A stretch of DNA of 64,000 nucleotides from Platanthera guangdongensis (GCA_039583875.1 CM077165.1:65150757-65214756); one strand, 5' to 3'; positions 21,061 through 33,166 are shown, numbered from the stretch's first letter. Program-made: numbers and translations. The notes: generated by a model not told the origin, from the letters alone.

Positions 21061-22966
21061 TAAAAAGACCTAGGTTGTAGAAGAGTCCATACATGTGGTA
21101 TTTGATGAGACTAGCCTGATTCATATGGGTTGGTCTAGTTCTTCTAGTATTGCAGGTATAGAGAAAATACTTGAGCATGCAACTATCAATGGAGCAAGGG
21201 AGAAAGGTGAACAATCTTCCTTAAGTGAATTGGTCCCAAATGGAAACTACCTCAATGAAGACGATGAAGCGGCTGAAAGGATAGAGCCACCTATAGGTCA
21301 ACATCAACTAGTGGAACTGGATAATGCAGAAGTATTGCCAGTTGCTACAAGACATCTAAAGGATCATCCTCAAAATCAAATCATTTGATATTTGAATCAA
21401 GGAGTACAGACCAGAAGAAAAGCTATGAATGAATTGCTCTATCTGAGTTTTCTCTCTAAGTAGAGCTAAAGAAGTTTGAGGAGGAGGACAACACAGATCC
21501 ATCCTGGATATTGGTCATGCAAGAAGAACTTGAGCAATTCAAGATATGTAAGGTCTGGAAGCTAGTCCCTAGACTTCTCAACCACAATATCATAGATACA
21601 TAGTGGGAGCTATTGTCAAGAATAAATCAAGATTAATTACAAAAGGATGTAAATAAGAAGAAGGAATATAATTTGATTAGACCTTTGCACCAATGGCAAG
21701 ACTAGAAGCCATAAAGCTGTTTTTAGCATATGCGGCTCACAAGGGATTCAAGGCATATCAAATGGATATGAAGTATGTCTTCCTCAATGGGGATCTAAAA
21801 GATGATGTATATGTAGAACAACCACCAGGTTTTGTTAACCCAACTAATAGAACTCATGTTTTTTATTTAAGAAAGGCACTATATGGTCTTACGAAAGCAC
21901 CCAGAGCTTGGTATGAGACTTTCTCCAATTTTCTCGTCGAAAACAAATTTTCAAGGGGCAAGATAGACAATACATTATTCTTAAGGGAAATAAAAGGCAA
22001 GATTTTACTAGTGCAAATCTAAGTTGATGACATTATCTTTGGATCTGCAGATGATAACCTTTACAAAAAAGTTTGTCAAACTTATGCAAGGTAAATTTGA
22101 AATGAGCAGTATAGGAGAACTAAAATACTTCCTCGGGCTCCAAGTGAAGCAATCTGAACTTGGAATTTTCATCTCACAAATCAAGTTCATCAAAGAGCTT
22201 CTAAAATAGTTTGGAATGGAGAGTGCAGCCTCCATGAGGATTTCAATGGGCTCCAATATTTCCCTAGACAAGGATGAAACGGGGAAACACTTTAATGAAA
22301 ACATGTATAGATGTATGATTGTATCTCTACTCTAGCTTACTGCCAGTAAACCAGACTTCATGTTCTCTACATGTGTTTGTGCTAGGTACCATGTGAACCC
22401 TAAGAAATCTAACTACTCCTTTGTTAAAAGGATTTTAAGATACCTTAATGGTACACCCAATCTTGGCTTTTGGTACCCTAGGAGTAATGACTTTGAACTA
22501 ATAGGTTTCTCAGGTGTAGACTTTGTAGGATGTAAGGAAGATAGGAAGAGCACTTTAGGAATATACCAGTTCCTTTGAAGGAGACTCATTTCCTAGAGCA
22601 GTAAGTAGCAGACAAGTATGGTAATTTCCACAGTAGAGTCTGAATACATCTCAGCTGGAAGTTATTGTGCTCAGTTGACAAGGATACAACATCAACTTCA
22701 AGATTAGAATATACAGATAAGTATATCACATTTATTTTGTGAGTCCTCTAATGCAATCTCAATTGCTAAAAATCTTGTATCATATAGCAGGACAAAGCAC
22801 ATTGAGATAAGTTATCACTTCATCAGAGAGCATGTGAAAAAAGAGGATATTTGTCTTAAGTTTTTGCCAACTTACAATCAAGTAGCAGAACATCTTTACC
22901 AAGCCTCTGGATGAAGAGAAGTTCAATTATTTCAAGATTGAACTAGGCATGTTAAACCTTGAATAA
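21061..22966 (+). pseudogene. Linker, reverse transcriptase and RNase H, element D
   Basis: The linker (21095-21388) ends in a degenerate ARHLKDHP..QII block. RT begins near 21505 (VWKLVP) and has [41 protein letters not shown] and the [15 protein letters not shown] block. The catalytic box reads stop-VDDIIFGS at 22021: the Tyr codon of YVDD is TAA. The later RT part has KYFLGLQVKQ and, near 22430, RILRYLNGT. RNase H (22560-22966) keeps VESEYISAGSYCAQ, LFCESSNAISIA (Asp of the usual CDN replaced by Glu) and RTKHIEI. It ends with LGMLNLE and a stop at about 22964. More than six stops occur. Confidence 0.85.
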
Positions 22967-23389
22967 AAACATGTCTAGCATATTCAGTAGATAAGGAACT
23001 TCATATCTCCTCTTAGTGGGCTTCATATAGTAATTGTTTTGTTATTACATCTATTTCTAGTTAGTTTGCAAGTAGTTCTTGAATACTAATCAATTTGCAG
23101 GACATAAGGACCAAATTTCATTCAAAAGAATTGATTGGAATTAGAGGAAAACCAGTTTAACATTTCAAATCTTTATTACAAGGCAATCGAGATAATATTT
23201 TTCTATCTCCTATTCCTTAGTAGGCACGCACCGTCTGATAGTCCTTTTTGTATTATTAAATTAGAAATAGAGGGAAACACTAGGTTAAATAAGACATAGA
23301 AATCCCAAATGTCGTTACCCTGGTTCTCGCACTCTCGCACCCGTCCCGACAAAAGATTTCCTAGTTTTTCTCAAACCCTAGTTTCATAA
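22967..23389 (+). other. Spacer between pol and ORF3, element D
   Basis: No coding signal. Unlike the matching spacers of A and B it has no TCGTCGA array. Confidence 0.5.
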
Positions 23390-25280
23390 ATGGCACCGAT
23401 GGAGAGCGTGTTGGAGAGAATCAACACTGTTAGTGAAGTCATTAAGTGAAGTTTTCAAACCTTCTCTAAATACATATAGGAGGTCATCTTTCTCCTGAAT
23501 GTGGCCGGGCTAGACGTAATCCTCTCTGAACCTACCAAGATTTTTCAGTCAGCCGTCAAAGAGTTCTTCCAGAATGCTGAAGTTAGTTGTTCAGGAACAA
23601 AAGTTAGAACTACAGTGCTTAGTCATGGACTACAAGTTATAACAAGAATCTTAATCCATCACCTGTACCTGCCTACCTTTCAAGAGGGTGAAGAAGAGGA
23701 AGGCATCACCATGTAAGTCACAATATATGCCCTAGCTTTGTGTGGGTATTCTAGAAAAATGTATGGATCCCTGGAGAAAAATGACTTGAATGCTTTAGAA
23801 AAATTGCTGGCAGATATAATTGTTTAAGTTATGTTATGTAAACCTGGATCACATGACCGGATCTCAAGAGACATGTTCAAGGTGATGACTACCATCATAC
23901 TAACTGGGACGACTGATCGGAGAAAATTCATTCTAAGAAGTCTGAAGGAGTGCATGACTACACCCAACATGGGAAGGATTGTATCTCTCTATCTGTTGAA
24001 AATCCTCGGAGATAAGCTAAAAAAAGTTCCAAAAGTCTTCATTCATTACCTTAAGAGGATGGACTATAGGACTTTGGATTGGTTGGATCAAGGTTTTCCC
24101 AAATCAGAGAAAGGAGGTGCAAGCTCCAAGCACTACCAAGGAGAGGAGAAGAAGGAAGATAAGAAAAGGATTGCTTCATGCCCCATAAGGCAAGTGGCTA
24201 CCAAAAGAAGTAGGCAGGGGAAAGACAAAAAGGATGACATGTCTCATCATACTTCCAGTCATATTGAGGGGGAGCAGACAGGGGATCATCACCCTGATCT
24301 CCATGAAACATTAATTCCTAAAGACTTGGAGAGTACTGCCCCTATGGAGGAATCAAGGAGTGTGACTGATCATAAATGGACTGTGGTAGGTGATGTTCTA
24401 TAACCAATTCTTGAAGACCTTAATCCTCAATTCAAATCCATTGAGGTGGGGGAAGTTTTCCCCTCTCACATAGAAAAGGGAGCAAAAGAAAGTCTACATA
24501 GACTATAGAGACAAGATATAGTTGAGGGGGAGCTTATAACGGAGGACTATACCCAAGAGACTAAATTTGTTGTAACACTTGAAGAAGTTTAGGGGGAGTC
24601 AAGTCTGCATGACTCTGCCTAAGGAAGAGTAGTCGTGGACTCAGTCCATGAGGATATCAACACAGCATTGACTGACATAGCCAAGGAATATATTATTACT
24701 GAAGAACATTCTTATGAATTCCATCCTCCTGGCCATGAGATAGCAATATGGAAAGGGAAGAGTGTGATTCAGGAACTAGAAATAGACAAAGGTACCTCAA
24801 AGTAGTCTACTCTTGAATATCATTTTGAAGACTATAAAGGTCCTGAAATGATCAACCAATGAGCCACTCAAGGTGAGACTCAACAAGCAGTTCCAACCAC
24901 AAGTCCTGTTGAAGAAACCAGTTCTCTTCTGGAACAACTACCAATAATGATGGATACTCAAAGGAGGAGTACTGAATACTTTGTTGACAAGTTAGTACAA
25001 GGGCCGAGGACTGAAGTAAATACCCAGATTTTAGAATTTCAAAGGGAGATGCAATTCCTGAATACTTAAACCCTTAAATTCTTCATGGAGGCTCCCAAAG
25101 TAGTGGTCTTTACTATAGTCCAAAATAAGATGACTCATCGGGGCATTTAAGCAGTTGTAGAAAATTAGAATGCAATTGTAGGAATTCTGAAACATACCTT
25201 CCTAAACATACATTCAAGGTTGGCACAGGACAGGATAACCATATTGGAAAGAATGGATTCCTACAAGTAGCTGAAGGTCT
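23390..25280 (+). pseudogene. Copia ORF3 (envelope-like position), element D
   Basis: A start at 23391 (ATGGCACCG) opens a frame that soon meets stops and shifts. Readable parts are 23501-23716, 23831-24403 and scattered pieces to 25280. The part at 23831-24060 has the pattern RRKFILRSLKECMT followed by SLYLLKILGDKL, at the same place as the RILGIFLKEN..CSLFGRWER part of the B ORF3. A Lys-rich tract follows (24120-24240) and then an acidic, Glu-rich tract. The last readable piece is a helical stretch with RITILERMDSYK near 25235. This resembles B in layout (folded N-terminal domain, then low-complexity tail) more than in sequence. Function unknown. Confidence 0.45.
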
Positions 25281-27470
25281 TGTTTTCAAGTTTAGCTAAA
25301 CATCTAGAGGTAGGGTGGAATAGATTTTTGACTATATTTAAATTTTCTTACTTGATAGCAGATTTTTGTGCTTGCTTTTTTGGTTAGTTTTGTGCTTTCA
25401 AGATCAATCAAAGATGACACAGCAATTTTATAGTGTTTTCCCAATATTGGGTACATCCACTTTCCCTCTGTGCCTATCTAACAGTGTGTTAGACTCGACT
25501 CTCCCTCCATAATGCAGCTCCTTAAGAGCTTACAACACATACCCCGCAGGGCTATATAGGTCACACAGACCTACAGCTTAGGCACTAAGCCAAACCTAGA
25601 TCACAAAGTCCTTTCACCCGGCACTAAGACAAACATAGGTCACAAAGACCTTAGCTTTTATAATACAGGCTTACAACTACAGTCTCGCAAAGAATCTTTA
25701 CAAAAAAAAATAGAAGTTGGTTTAATTAGACACTAGAGTAAGATATCTGTGTTTACTTCTTCTTGGGCTGAGCAGATATCAGCCCAATCTTTTGCTGTTG
25801 AAGACTATGAAGTAGGCAGTAGAAAGTTTCTTCAAGTAGCTTTCTTTTCTCTATAGAGCTTGTAGATCTGCTTTCATAGAATCAATTCTAAACCTGCTAT
25901 TGTAGATGGTGATTGCATCAGTTATCTCTTTCATCAGCTGGAATATCTGTGCAGAACAGATTCTTCAGGCTCGATAAGAATGACGCGGAAGAAGATGAAG
26001 TTCGGCCGCACTTTCGTTTTCAGAAAACCTAGACAAAGAATCAATTGATTCCTCTTGATGATTTACTTCTTTTTATTCTCTGAATGCCAATTGAGCAGTG
26101 GACCCACTACCAGGATTGATGGCAGAGATTGAGCCATTCAGCATATGCTTTCCATTTAATCTTAATTCAACGACACTTTGTTGTGTGTGGGACCCAACAC
26201 TTAATGATGAAAATGTTTCTTGGAAAGTGCGGAAGATGATAACAGGTGGCCGCCAGCGTCTCTGACACCATTTCCGCAACATCTGAATTTTGGTTGACTT
26301 TTGACTTTGCTGACATCAGCATGACTCAGCATATTTGGACTTGGACAAAATTCAAGCATTAGAAGCAAAGGCGTTGAGTGAGTAAGCATCACTCAACGCC
26401 ACAACACTTAGACAAAATTTTATCTTTCTAGGAGATGAGCTCGACGAACACTGAGCTCCGTTCGACGAACGCCAAGCTCAGTTCGACAAAAGTGTAAATT
26501 TAGTTCGACGAACTTTAGACTCAGTTTGACGAAATCTAAACTCAGTTCGACGAAAGAGTAAATTCAATTCGACAAACTCCATACTCAGTTCGTTGAAATC
26601 TAAGCTCAGTTCGACGAAGCTGAGTTCGGCGAAAGCCAAGCTATCCACAAAATTGGACTTAGCCAAATTTCTGTGCCAAGGCATTGAGTGAGCTCACCGC
26701 GGTTTTCCTTGACAAATATTTTTGCGTTAAGGAGTTGAGAGCGTTGAGTAAGCTCGTCTCACTCAATGCTATTTGCCTTAGCCAAATTCTTTATGCCTTC
26801 ACGTTGAGAGAGTAAGCTCCACTCAATGCCAAACTACTTTACAGAACTTCTTTGTTATCTGGCATTTTGTGAGTAAGCTACACTCAACGCCTGTGCACTT
26901 AGCTGCATTTTTAGCCTGTTTCTCTAGGCTTTGTCCATCTCAGCCTGACTCATAGCTTTTTATTGTATGGTGTTGAGTGAGTAGACTACACTCAACGTCT
27001 GTGTACTTAGCCGTATTTTTAGCCTATTTCTCTAGGCTTTCACTGACTCAACCTGACTCACAGCTTTTTGTTGTATGTCGTTGATTGGGTAGACTATACT
27101 CAACCCATTTGTACTTAGCCATATTTTTGGCAACCTTTCAATTAGGTTGAGATAGACTCAACGATATATGTTATATGGCATTGAGTGAATAAGCTACACT
27201 CAACGCCTGTGGACTTAGAAAAATTTCTAGCTAGACAAGAATGAGTCCTTATCTCTGGAGTTGAGTGAGCTTGCTCCACTTAATTCCAGTGGAATTAGCA
27301 AATTTTTGCTCTATCCAATAGCCAATTATTGTATCCTCTTGTCCAACTAATGTGATATGGACTGACCTGCACTCAAGACCTCAAATACACATCAAATACA
27401 GTTGATGTGTGTGACATTGACCTATTTTACTTCTCACAAATCAGGGACATTAGGAACAATGGACCAAACA
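25281..27470 (-). mobile_element. 3' LTR of element E (about 2.2 kb)
   Basis: On the minus strand it starts TGTTTGGTCC at 27470 right after the polypurine tract. It ends near 25281, set by the degenerate counterpart of the C-run/CTCTAGAG block (plus strand TCTAGAGGTAGGGTGGAATAG at about 25305). The block TTTTATAGTGTTTTCCC near 25425 matches the TTTATAGTGGTTCCC block of B. The exact end is uncertain by about 30 bases. Confidence 0.7.
26365..27290. repeat. Mixed palindrome array in LTR E
   Basis: Two vocabularies coexist. TCGACGA words fill 26440-26640. GCGTTGAGTG/CACTCAACGC words lie on both sides and run to 27290. The best hairpin, 26370-26400, has perfect 11-base arms GGCGTTGAGTG and CACTCAACGCC around a 9-base loop. 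Units of about 120 bases (TTAGCC..GGCTTT..TTGAGTGAGTAG..CTCAACG) repeat loosely from 26860 to 27130. The array is 180-1,100 bases into the LTR. Confidence 0.85.
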
Positions 27471-27900
27471 ATCTCCCCCTATTTGAAGAAGTCAAAACCC
27501 TTATCAAAATTGTTTTCTTTCCTTGGTCAATGACACACAAAACCTATACGACAAAATAAATATTAAAATTCTGATATGCTATAAGTGTACCTCATTTCCT
27601 ACATGTATGGTGAGCATCACCTACTCCCCCTGTTTTGCTGCAAGGTGTTTTGTTATTACTTGAGTGACACATATCCTTCTCTAGATGATTGGATATATCC
27701 CTCTTCTTTCCCCTTTGCTATTTCTCCCCCTTGCTATGTATCCCCCTTGATAAGACCTTCTATCTTCTCTCCCCCTTTTTGACTTCTATAGAATAGGCAA
27801 CTAGGGGTTGGCCCTTCCAGAGTAACTTACTAGTAGAAGCATCAGTGAACTGATACCATTGGGGAGTCTTTATGTCCAGCAAGATGAAAAATACCTGCAC
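27471..27900 (-). other. 3' untranslated tail and polypurine tract of element E
   Basis: AGGGGGAGAT on the minus strand (27471-27480) is the polypurine tract. The 400 bases before it hold a CCCCCTT-rich stretch (plus strand, 27620-27780) and only short broken frames. No ORF3 is visible, in contrast to A, B and D. Confidence 0.6.
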
Positions 27901-29100
27901 CACAAAAAGATATTAGACACATGCTTGTCTATGGGGACAAACTCTAGACTGATGTCTTTCTTCTCCACATACTCCCTAATAAAATGATATCTATTTTCTA
28001 TTTTCTTAGTCCTACAATGTAAGACAAGATTCCTAGCAATAGAAATAGCACTTGTAGAATAATAGTAGAGAAGAGTTCTACTTACCCAAAGGTTGTAATC
28101 CTGGATGTGATGCTAGATCCACAGCAGCTGAGCATAGTAGCTACCTGCTGATATATACCCCTAATCAATAGTGGATATAGCCATACTATTTTGCCTCTTA
28201 CTTCTCCAAGAAACTAGCCTTCTTCCTAAGAGCTGATAGGTTCCAGTAGTGCTTTTCATGTCTTATTTGCATCCTGCATAAATCTGCATCTAAAAATCCT
28301 GTTAGATCAAAATTCCTATTTCTAGGTACCATAGGCGAAGATCTGGAGTGCCCTTAAGATATCTCAAGATTCTCTTTGCGGCAGAGTAATGAGATTCTTT
28401 TGGGCAAGCCTAATACCTAATACAGACACATATATCATACATGATGTCATGCCTATTAGCAGTAAGCTATAGAAGATCTTGAGCTCACCCATCTTGCACA
28501 TTTCAAACTTCCCTTGCATAAGTTTAGCAAACTTCCTGCAAAGGATATCATCAGTAGATGCAAAGATAATGTCATCGACATATATCTAGACAAGGATAAG
28601 TTTTCCCTTTGATTCCCTTAGGAATAGGGTCTTGTCTATCTTCACCCTTGAGAATTGTTTCTCAATGAGGAAGTTGGACAAGGTTTCATACCAAGCTCTA
28701 GGGGCTTGCGTTAGCACATATAGAGCTTTTCTAAGCTTATATACAAAATTAGGAGAGTTAGGATCTACAAAACCTGGTGGTTCATCCACATATACTTCCA
28801 CTTTTAGGTTCCCATTCAGGAATGCTCACTTGACATCCATCTGGTAGACTCTGAATCCCTGATAGGGAGCAAATTCAAGGAATATCCTTATTGCTTCCAA
28901 TCTGGCTACTGGGGCAAAAGTCTGGTCAAAGTCTATACCCTCTTCTTGAATGTATCCTTTACCGACCAGTCTAGCCATATTCTTAATAATAATGTCATCT
29001 TGATCCAACTTGTTGCTGCAGATCCAATTGGTCCCTATGACATTTTGTCCTTATGGTATGGGGACCAACTTCCAGACCTTATATCTCTTAAATTGGTTCA
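27901..29100 (-). pseudogene. Reverse transcriptase and RNase H remnant, element E
   Basis: RT motifs on the minus strand: [20 protein letters not shown] (near 28945), YQMDVK then a stop and [33 protein letters not shown], then YVDDIIFAS near 28575-28550 (catalytic Asp pair intact). After KMGELK (near 28480) the sequence jumps to a block corresponding to the later SLL.LTA part, so roughly 80 residues of the RT connection are missing. RNase H continues to about 27900 with many stops and is barely readable. A stop lies just before YVDD. Confidence 0.8.
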
Positions 29101-29107
29101 GTTCGTC

Positions 29108-30536
29108 TTACATTGATCCATTCCAGAACTCATCCTTGATTGCTTCTTCAAACTTCTTAGGCTCTTCTCGAGACAAAAAGCTTAAGTATAGAGTTCTATT
29201 CATGCTCCTGCTTCTGGTCTGGACTACATGATTTGCATTACCAATGATTTGGTGTGCTGGATGATCCCTTAGATTCCTGGTAGCTAGAGGCAATCTAGTT
29301 GTAGCTTGCTGATCTTCAATTTCTTCAGGTATGTCTTGCCCTTCTCTTGGAATAGGCAGTCCATCATTATTATCTTGGACTGTGGAGGTATCTTCCCTGA
29401 TGGTCAGCTTATCCATCATCTGCTCTGTACCTGTAATACTATAAGAGGAGGAAGTTGGCATCTCATAGTTAACCATGTTGGATTCATCAAACACAACATG
29501 CATTGACTCTTCTACAACTTGTCTAGTTAAATTATAGATTCTATATGCCTTACTATGAGTGTTGTGCCCAACAAAGATCTCATCATGGGACTTGGCAGCA
29601 AACTTAGTTAAATGGACTTTTCCTTTTTTGAGCACATAACACTTACAACAAAATATCCTAAAATAGCTCAGGTTTGGTTTTCTGCCCTTCAAGAACTCAT
29701 AGGGAGTCTTCTTGTAGCTCTTGCTGATAGAAGTCATATTAAGGACATAGCATGCAGTATTAACTGCCTCAGCCAAGAAATAATCTGCGAGGGATGAGTC
29801 ACTTAATAAGGTTCTACCAGCCTCTATGAGATTCCTATTTTTCCTCTCAGCAATTCCATTTTGATAGGGTGTTCTAGGAGAGGAAAATTCTTAATGAATC
29901 TCTTGCCCTTCACATAAACGTGTCATGCACTCAGACAGAAACTCATTCCCATGGTCACATATGAATTTGCTTGACAAATGTCTGAAAGGCATCAAGGGTT
30001 TTAATTTTCTTCCTTAGAAAGAACACCCAGGCAAATCTAGAAAAGTCATCAACAACCACAAGGGTGAAAACTTTTCTACATAGACTTTGAATTGGCATAG
30101 GACCAATCAGATCCATATGCAAGAGGTATAAGCACCTCACTGAATCTTTGGTGCCAATGCTCTTGAAGGAGGTCTTAGTCTGTTTTCCCTTTTGGCATGC
30201 AGAACAGACACCCTCCTTAGAGCATATAGACTTAGGGCCATTCCTAATAAGCTCATTGTTGAACAGCTTGCCTATGGTCCTGTAATTTAGATGGGCAAGA
30301 CTCTTGTCCCACTGGACATGGGAAGAGGCTTTCTCATCTGCAGCTAGGCATATAGGTGAGTCTTTGCTTGAGCATAGGAAATCTAAACAGTAAACATTTT
30401 CACTCCTAGTGCCTGCTAAGATGACCTCTTGGTCACTTAACCTACAAATCTGGCACTCATCCTTGTGGAATATTATGTCATAGCCAAGATCACAGAGTTG
30501 GCTAATTCTTATCAGGTTATGTTGCAACCCTTCCAC
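29108..30536 (-). pseudogene. Integrase and linker, element E
   Basis: The minus-strand frame from 30536 opens with a pre-integrase block (EGLQHNLIRISQLCDLGYD) and the zinc module (SLAHLNYRTI; CSACQKGK). The core has LLHMDLIGPMP (first Asp) near 30115, VVVDDFSRFAWVFF, then a frame change; CDHGNEF (second Asp) is near 29955 and AERKNRNLIEAG (Glu) near 29845. The C-terminal part and linker (29776-29108) include PYEFLKGRKPNLSYF, FVGHNTHSKAYRIYN and RDHPAHQIIGNANHVVQTR. All three DDE residues are readable but lie in different frames. Confidence 0.85.
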
Positions 30537-31222
30537 ATAGGCTACTCTAGTGATAGTGATTATGCCATTAGAGATCTTACCATAACCTCTAATTACCCCT
30601 TTTTTGACCTACCAAAGAAAACCTTTGCTCCATTCCTTACTGGAGCATAATCCTTCAGCATGCTCCTTTTTCCAGTCGTGTGCCTGGAACATCCAATGTC
30701 CAAGTACCATATAGGGGTATGGGCACTTGGACTAACCTGTAAAACACAAATCAGTTAACCTTAGGACCCCAATTTTTATTGGGTCTTTGGTGCTTGTTAG
30801 ACTGAAAATAACTCTGCCTACCTGCAGCTTTTCTGAAAGGCAAGCTAACATTTGCTCTTTGCACACTATGATTGTGTCAGCAAACAACAACAAAGTGACC
30901 TACCTTGCCACAACACTAACACTCATGGATGTTATACATTCTTTTCGGAGAAGGTCTAGTGGTTATGTTAACAACAGTCCTTGGTCTAGAAGGAGTAGCA
31001 ACAGTATTGTTCTTTGGTTTCACAGCCCCAGTCTGACAAGTGGTGGGTCTGGCAGTAGAAGTTCTTGTGATATCTTGAGCCCTTCTAGCAGCAGCTTTCT
31101 TTTTAGAAAACATACTCTTGATGGCCTCAGAGATGCCCAGGTCTGGTCTACTGACATCCTTGCACTTTGTCCTAGAGTGGGCGAGACAAACCCAGGTATG
31201 AAAAGACACCCACTAAGGAAAT
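30537..31222 (-). pseudogene. End of Gag and protease, element E
   Basis: The minus-strand frame 31209-30916 is a basic Gag tail (SKKKAAARRAQDI) leading to a knuckle, CCGKVGHFVVVC near 30915-30880, whose first Cys lies beyond a stop. The protease motif near 30705 reads WYLDIGCSRHTTGK: the usual DSG is DIG, so the active-site Ser has been replaced by Ile. NGAKVFFGRSKKG follows near 30620. The frame is cut at 31222 by the LTR of B. Confidence 0.75.
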
Positions 31223-32026
31223 TGAAATTTAAGGTTAGGTCTGATATACTCTAGAGGGGCGGGGGGTGAATAGAGTATCTTGAAACTTTTTAAGGCTTTT
31301 TGTTGTAAATAAAAAATCAGTCCTAAGATGAAATAATCTACCACAGGCACTCCAAATATAAATTAATATCACAGACACAGCAACCAAACTAGCATAGCCA
31401 CAACAAGAACAAAAGAAAATGAAGGCAACCAGACAACACAAGAATTTTATAGTGGTTCCCTTAAACTTGGGTACATCCACTCTTCTACCACCCTAGTAGG
31501 AATCCACTCAGGTTTTGATCAGGTGACTGCCACCAATGAGCTTTTGATCAGGTGCTCAAAAACCAATCCCAAGTCTTTTGGTCAGGTGACTTGCAACCAG
31601 GAATAACTTTTGAAGGGAGTTAAAGAACCCTTTTTACAGTGGGGGTGAGAGAGTGATGATGTCTTCTCTTTCTCAAATACAACTGAGAAGACTTTAGTAG
31701 ATCTTTTGATGTTAACAAAGTCTCCCCCTGAGATATTGATTTGTTCAGGAAGGTTGGAGCTTTGCTACAGGGTGAGTAGGTCTTCAATATTTTAGCCTTG
31801 ACCAGAAGGTATCCAGGAACTTCTTGACTGATAGAGTATTTGTCATCCTCTGAAGAATCCTGGAATGAAGAGAGAAGAAGACACTTGATTTTGAATGAAT
31901 GTTCTTCCTCTTCTTTAGCTTGCTGTTGTTTTTCTAGTCTAGGGCATGTTCTTTTTTCTGTTACTGTATGATTTCTTTTTCTATGTTCTGAAATCTGCGT
32001 GTTACTAGAAGGAAGAAGAAAAAATC

Positions 32027-32034
32027 ATTTTATA
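32027..32034 (-). promoter_or_regulatory. TATA-like box in LTR B
   Basis: TATAAAAT on the minus strand, about 1,120 bases into the LTR. The 5' LTR copy has TATAAAAG at 63938-63945 and A has TATAAAAG at 9637-9644. Inferred core promoter. Confidence 0.42.
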
Positions 32035-32287
32035 TTTTCCATGTAATCTTCCATCTGAATTTTGAATTTTTCAGCATTGATTACTGATGGCCTGGAGAAT
32101 ATCTGCATTGATTTATTTCCCCAACCATCCCATTGAAAAGCGACAAGTAATAATACTGATGAAGACTATAATCAATGCTTGCTTCTAACGGTAATATTCA
32201 GAGAATATTAAGCATTGATTACTCAGGAATTATTGCAATAAAATGAGGACAGAGGGAGGGAAATTTCCAAGTCTAGAACTGCACAGA

Positions 32288-32965
32288 AATCGTTGAGCAG
32301 AGAATAGAATTCGTCGACCTGGGTCCTGAGTTCGTCGAGCTGAGAAGTTATGTTCGTCGACTAGATAACCTTTGTTCATCGAGATGAGATCCAAGATCGT
32401 CGAACTAAGAACAAATAACTGCTTTCTCCAGAGCCTTGCCAATTCTGTGCATCAAGATCGTCGAGCTGAGATTCTAACTTCGTCGACTGGAGTTCAGTGA
32501 AAGGTTTCTTGGACTTAAGAAGGTAGTACTAAAGTGTCCAGAACTCGTCGACCTGAGAATTGATTTTGTCGAGCTGAGAATTGATTTCGTTGACCTGAGA
32601 ACTGCTAACAGCTACTTGATACAACTTGTTGAGATTGTGGTCCAAGTTCATCGAGCGGAGAACATGAATTCGTCGACTGGAGTATGATTCTGGACTTATA
32701 ATATTTTGATGTTTCTAGACTTTAGAATGTTGAGGTAGACCATCCAGAAATTGTCGACCTGAGAACCAAATTCGTCGAGCTGATATTTTGACTTTGTCGA
32801 CTGGTGTTCAGAGAATGGAATTCTGGACTTGGAATGTTGATGTATAATGTCGAGAAATCGTCGACCTGAGAACCAAGTTTGTCGAGCTCAGCTTAGAGAA
32901 TTTTCTCTGAGTTCGTCGAGCTGAGCACGACATTCGTCGACCTGAGTTCAACGAACATCGAACTC
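32288..32965. repeat. TCGTCGA/TCGAGCTGAGA array in the 3' LTR of B
   Basis: More than twenty TCGTCGA or TCGTCGAGCTGAGA units and variants, many followed by GACCTGAGAAC. It contains two longer repeats of about 100-120 bases with GGACTTA..ATGTTGA between word clusters (near 32690 and 32830). No GTGTCGACAC words are seen here, unlike LTR A. Confidence 0.88.
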
Positions 32966-33152
32966 ATTTTCTGAGTCTTTGAAATTTCTCTAAGTCTTGA
33001 GTCTTCTGCAGTCTGTTGATGGCTGGTCCATGTATTGTTGACTCTAAGGACATGGACTAGACTCTAGGACAAAAACATAATCCTAGCTATACATGTTGGG
33101 TCAAACATCCTAGTTTAGTGAACCTAACACAAATCCAACTAGAGATCCAATA

Positions 33153-33166
33153 ATCTCCCCCTATTT
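33153..33166 (-). other. Polypurine tract of element B
   Basis: AAATAGGGGGAGAT on the minus strand directly before the LTR start. The same motif precedes the LTR of E. Confidence 0.75.

Larger units (their letters stand above)
15283..25280 (+). mobile_element. Ty1/copia element D, strongly decayed
   Basis: Plus-strand order: LTR (15283-17287), leader, gag, protease, integrase, RT, RNase H, spacer, ORF3. The copia order and the ORF after pol place it in the Sirevirus group. Stops and frameshifts occur in every domain, more than in A, B, T or G2. Its 3' LTR is not in the window: ORF3-like sequence runs into the LTR of E at about 25281, so E probably inserted here and the tail of D lies beyond 64 kb, or it was deleted. 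Confidence 0.8.
25281..31222 (-). mobile_element. Ty1/copia element E, 3' part only
   Basis: On the minus strand: end of gag with a zinc knuckle, protease, integrase, RT, RNase H, polypurine tract, 3' LTR. Its gag start and 5' LTR must lie beyond B, outside the window, because B cuts E at 31222. It is closer to D than to A/B in motif wording (for example the CQKGKQTKTSFKSI block). It has no ORF3 between RNase H and the polypurine tract. Stops and one RT deletion make it defunct. Confidence 0.8.
31223..33152 (-). mobile_element. 3' LTR of element B (1,930 bp)
   Basis: On the minus strand it begins TATTGGATCTCTAG at 33152; the canonical TG start has become TA. It ends AATTTCA at 31223. The C-run with CTCTAGAG (plus strand 31250-31270) and TTTATAGTGGTTCCC (31448) match the 5' LTR copy at 63159-64000 closely. 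It lies inside the Gag region of E. Confidence 0.85.

Noticed and set aside
30787..31254. Plus-strand frame of 155 codons opposite the Gag of E
   Set aside because: It is the shadow of the minus-strand Gag and protease region, which has a recognisable knuckle.
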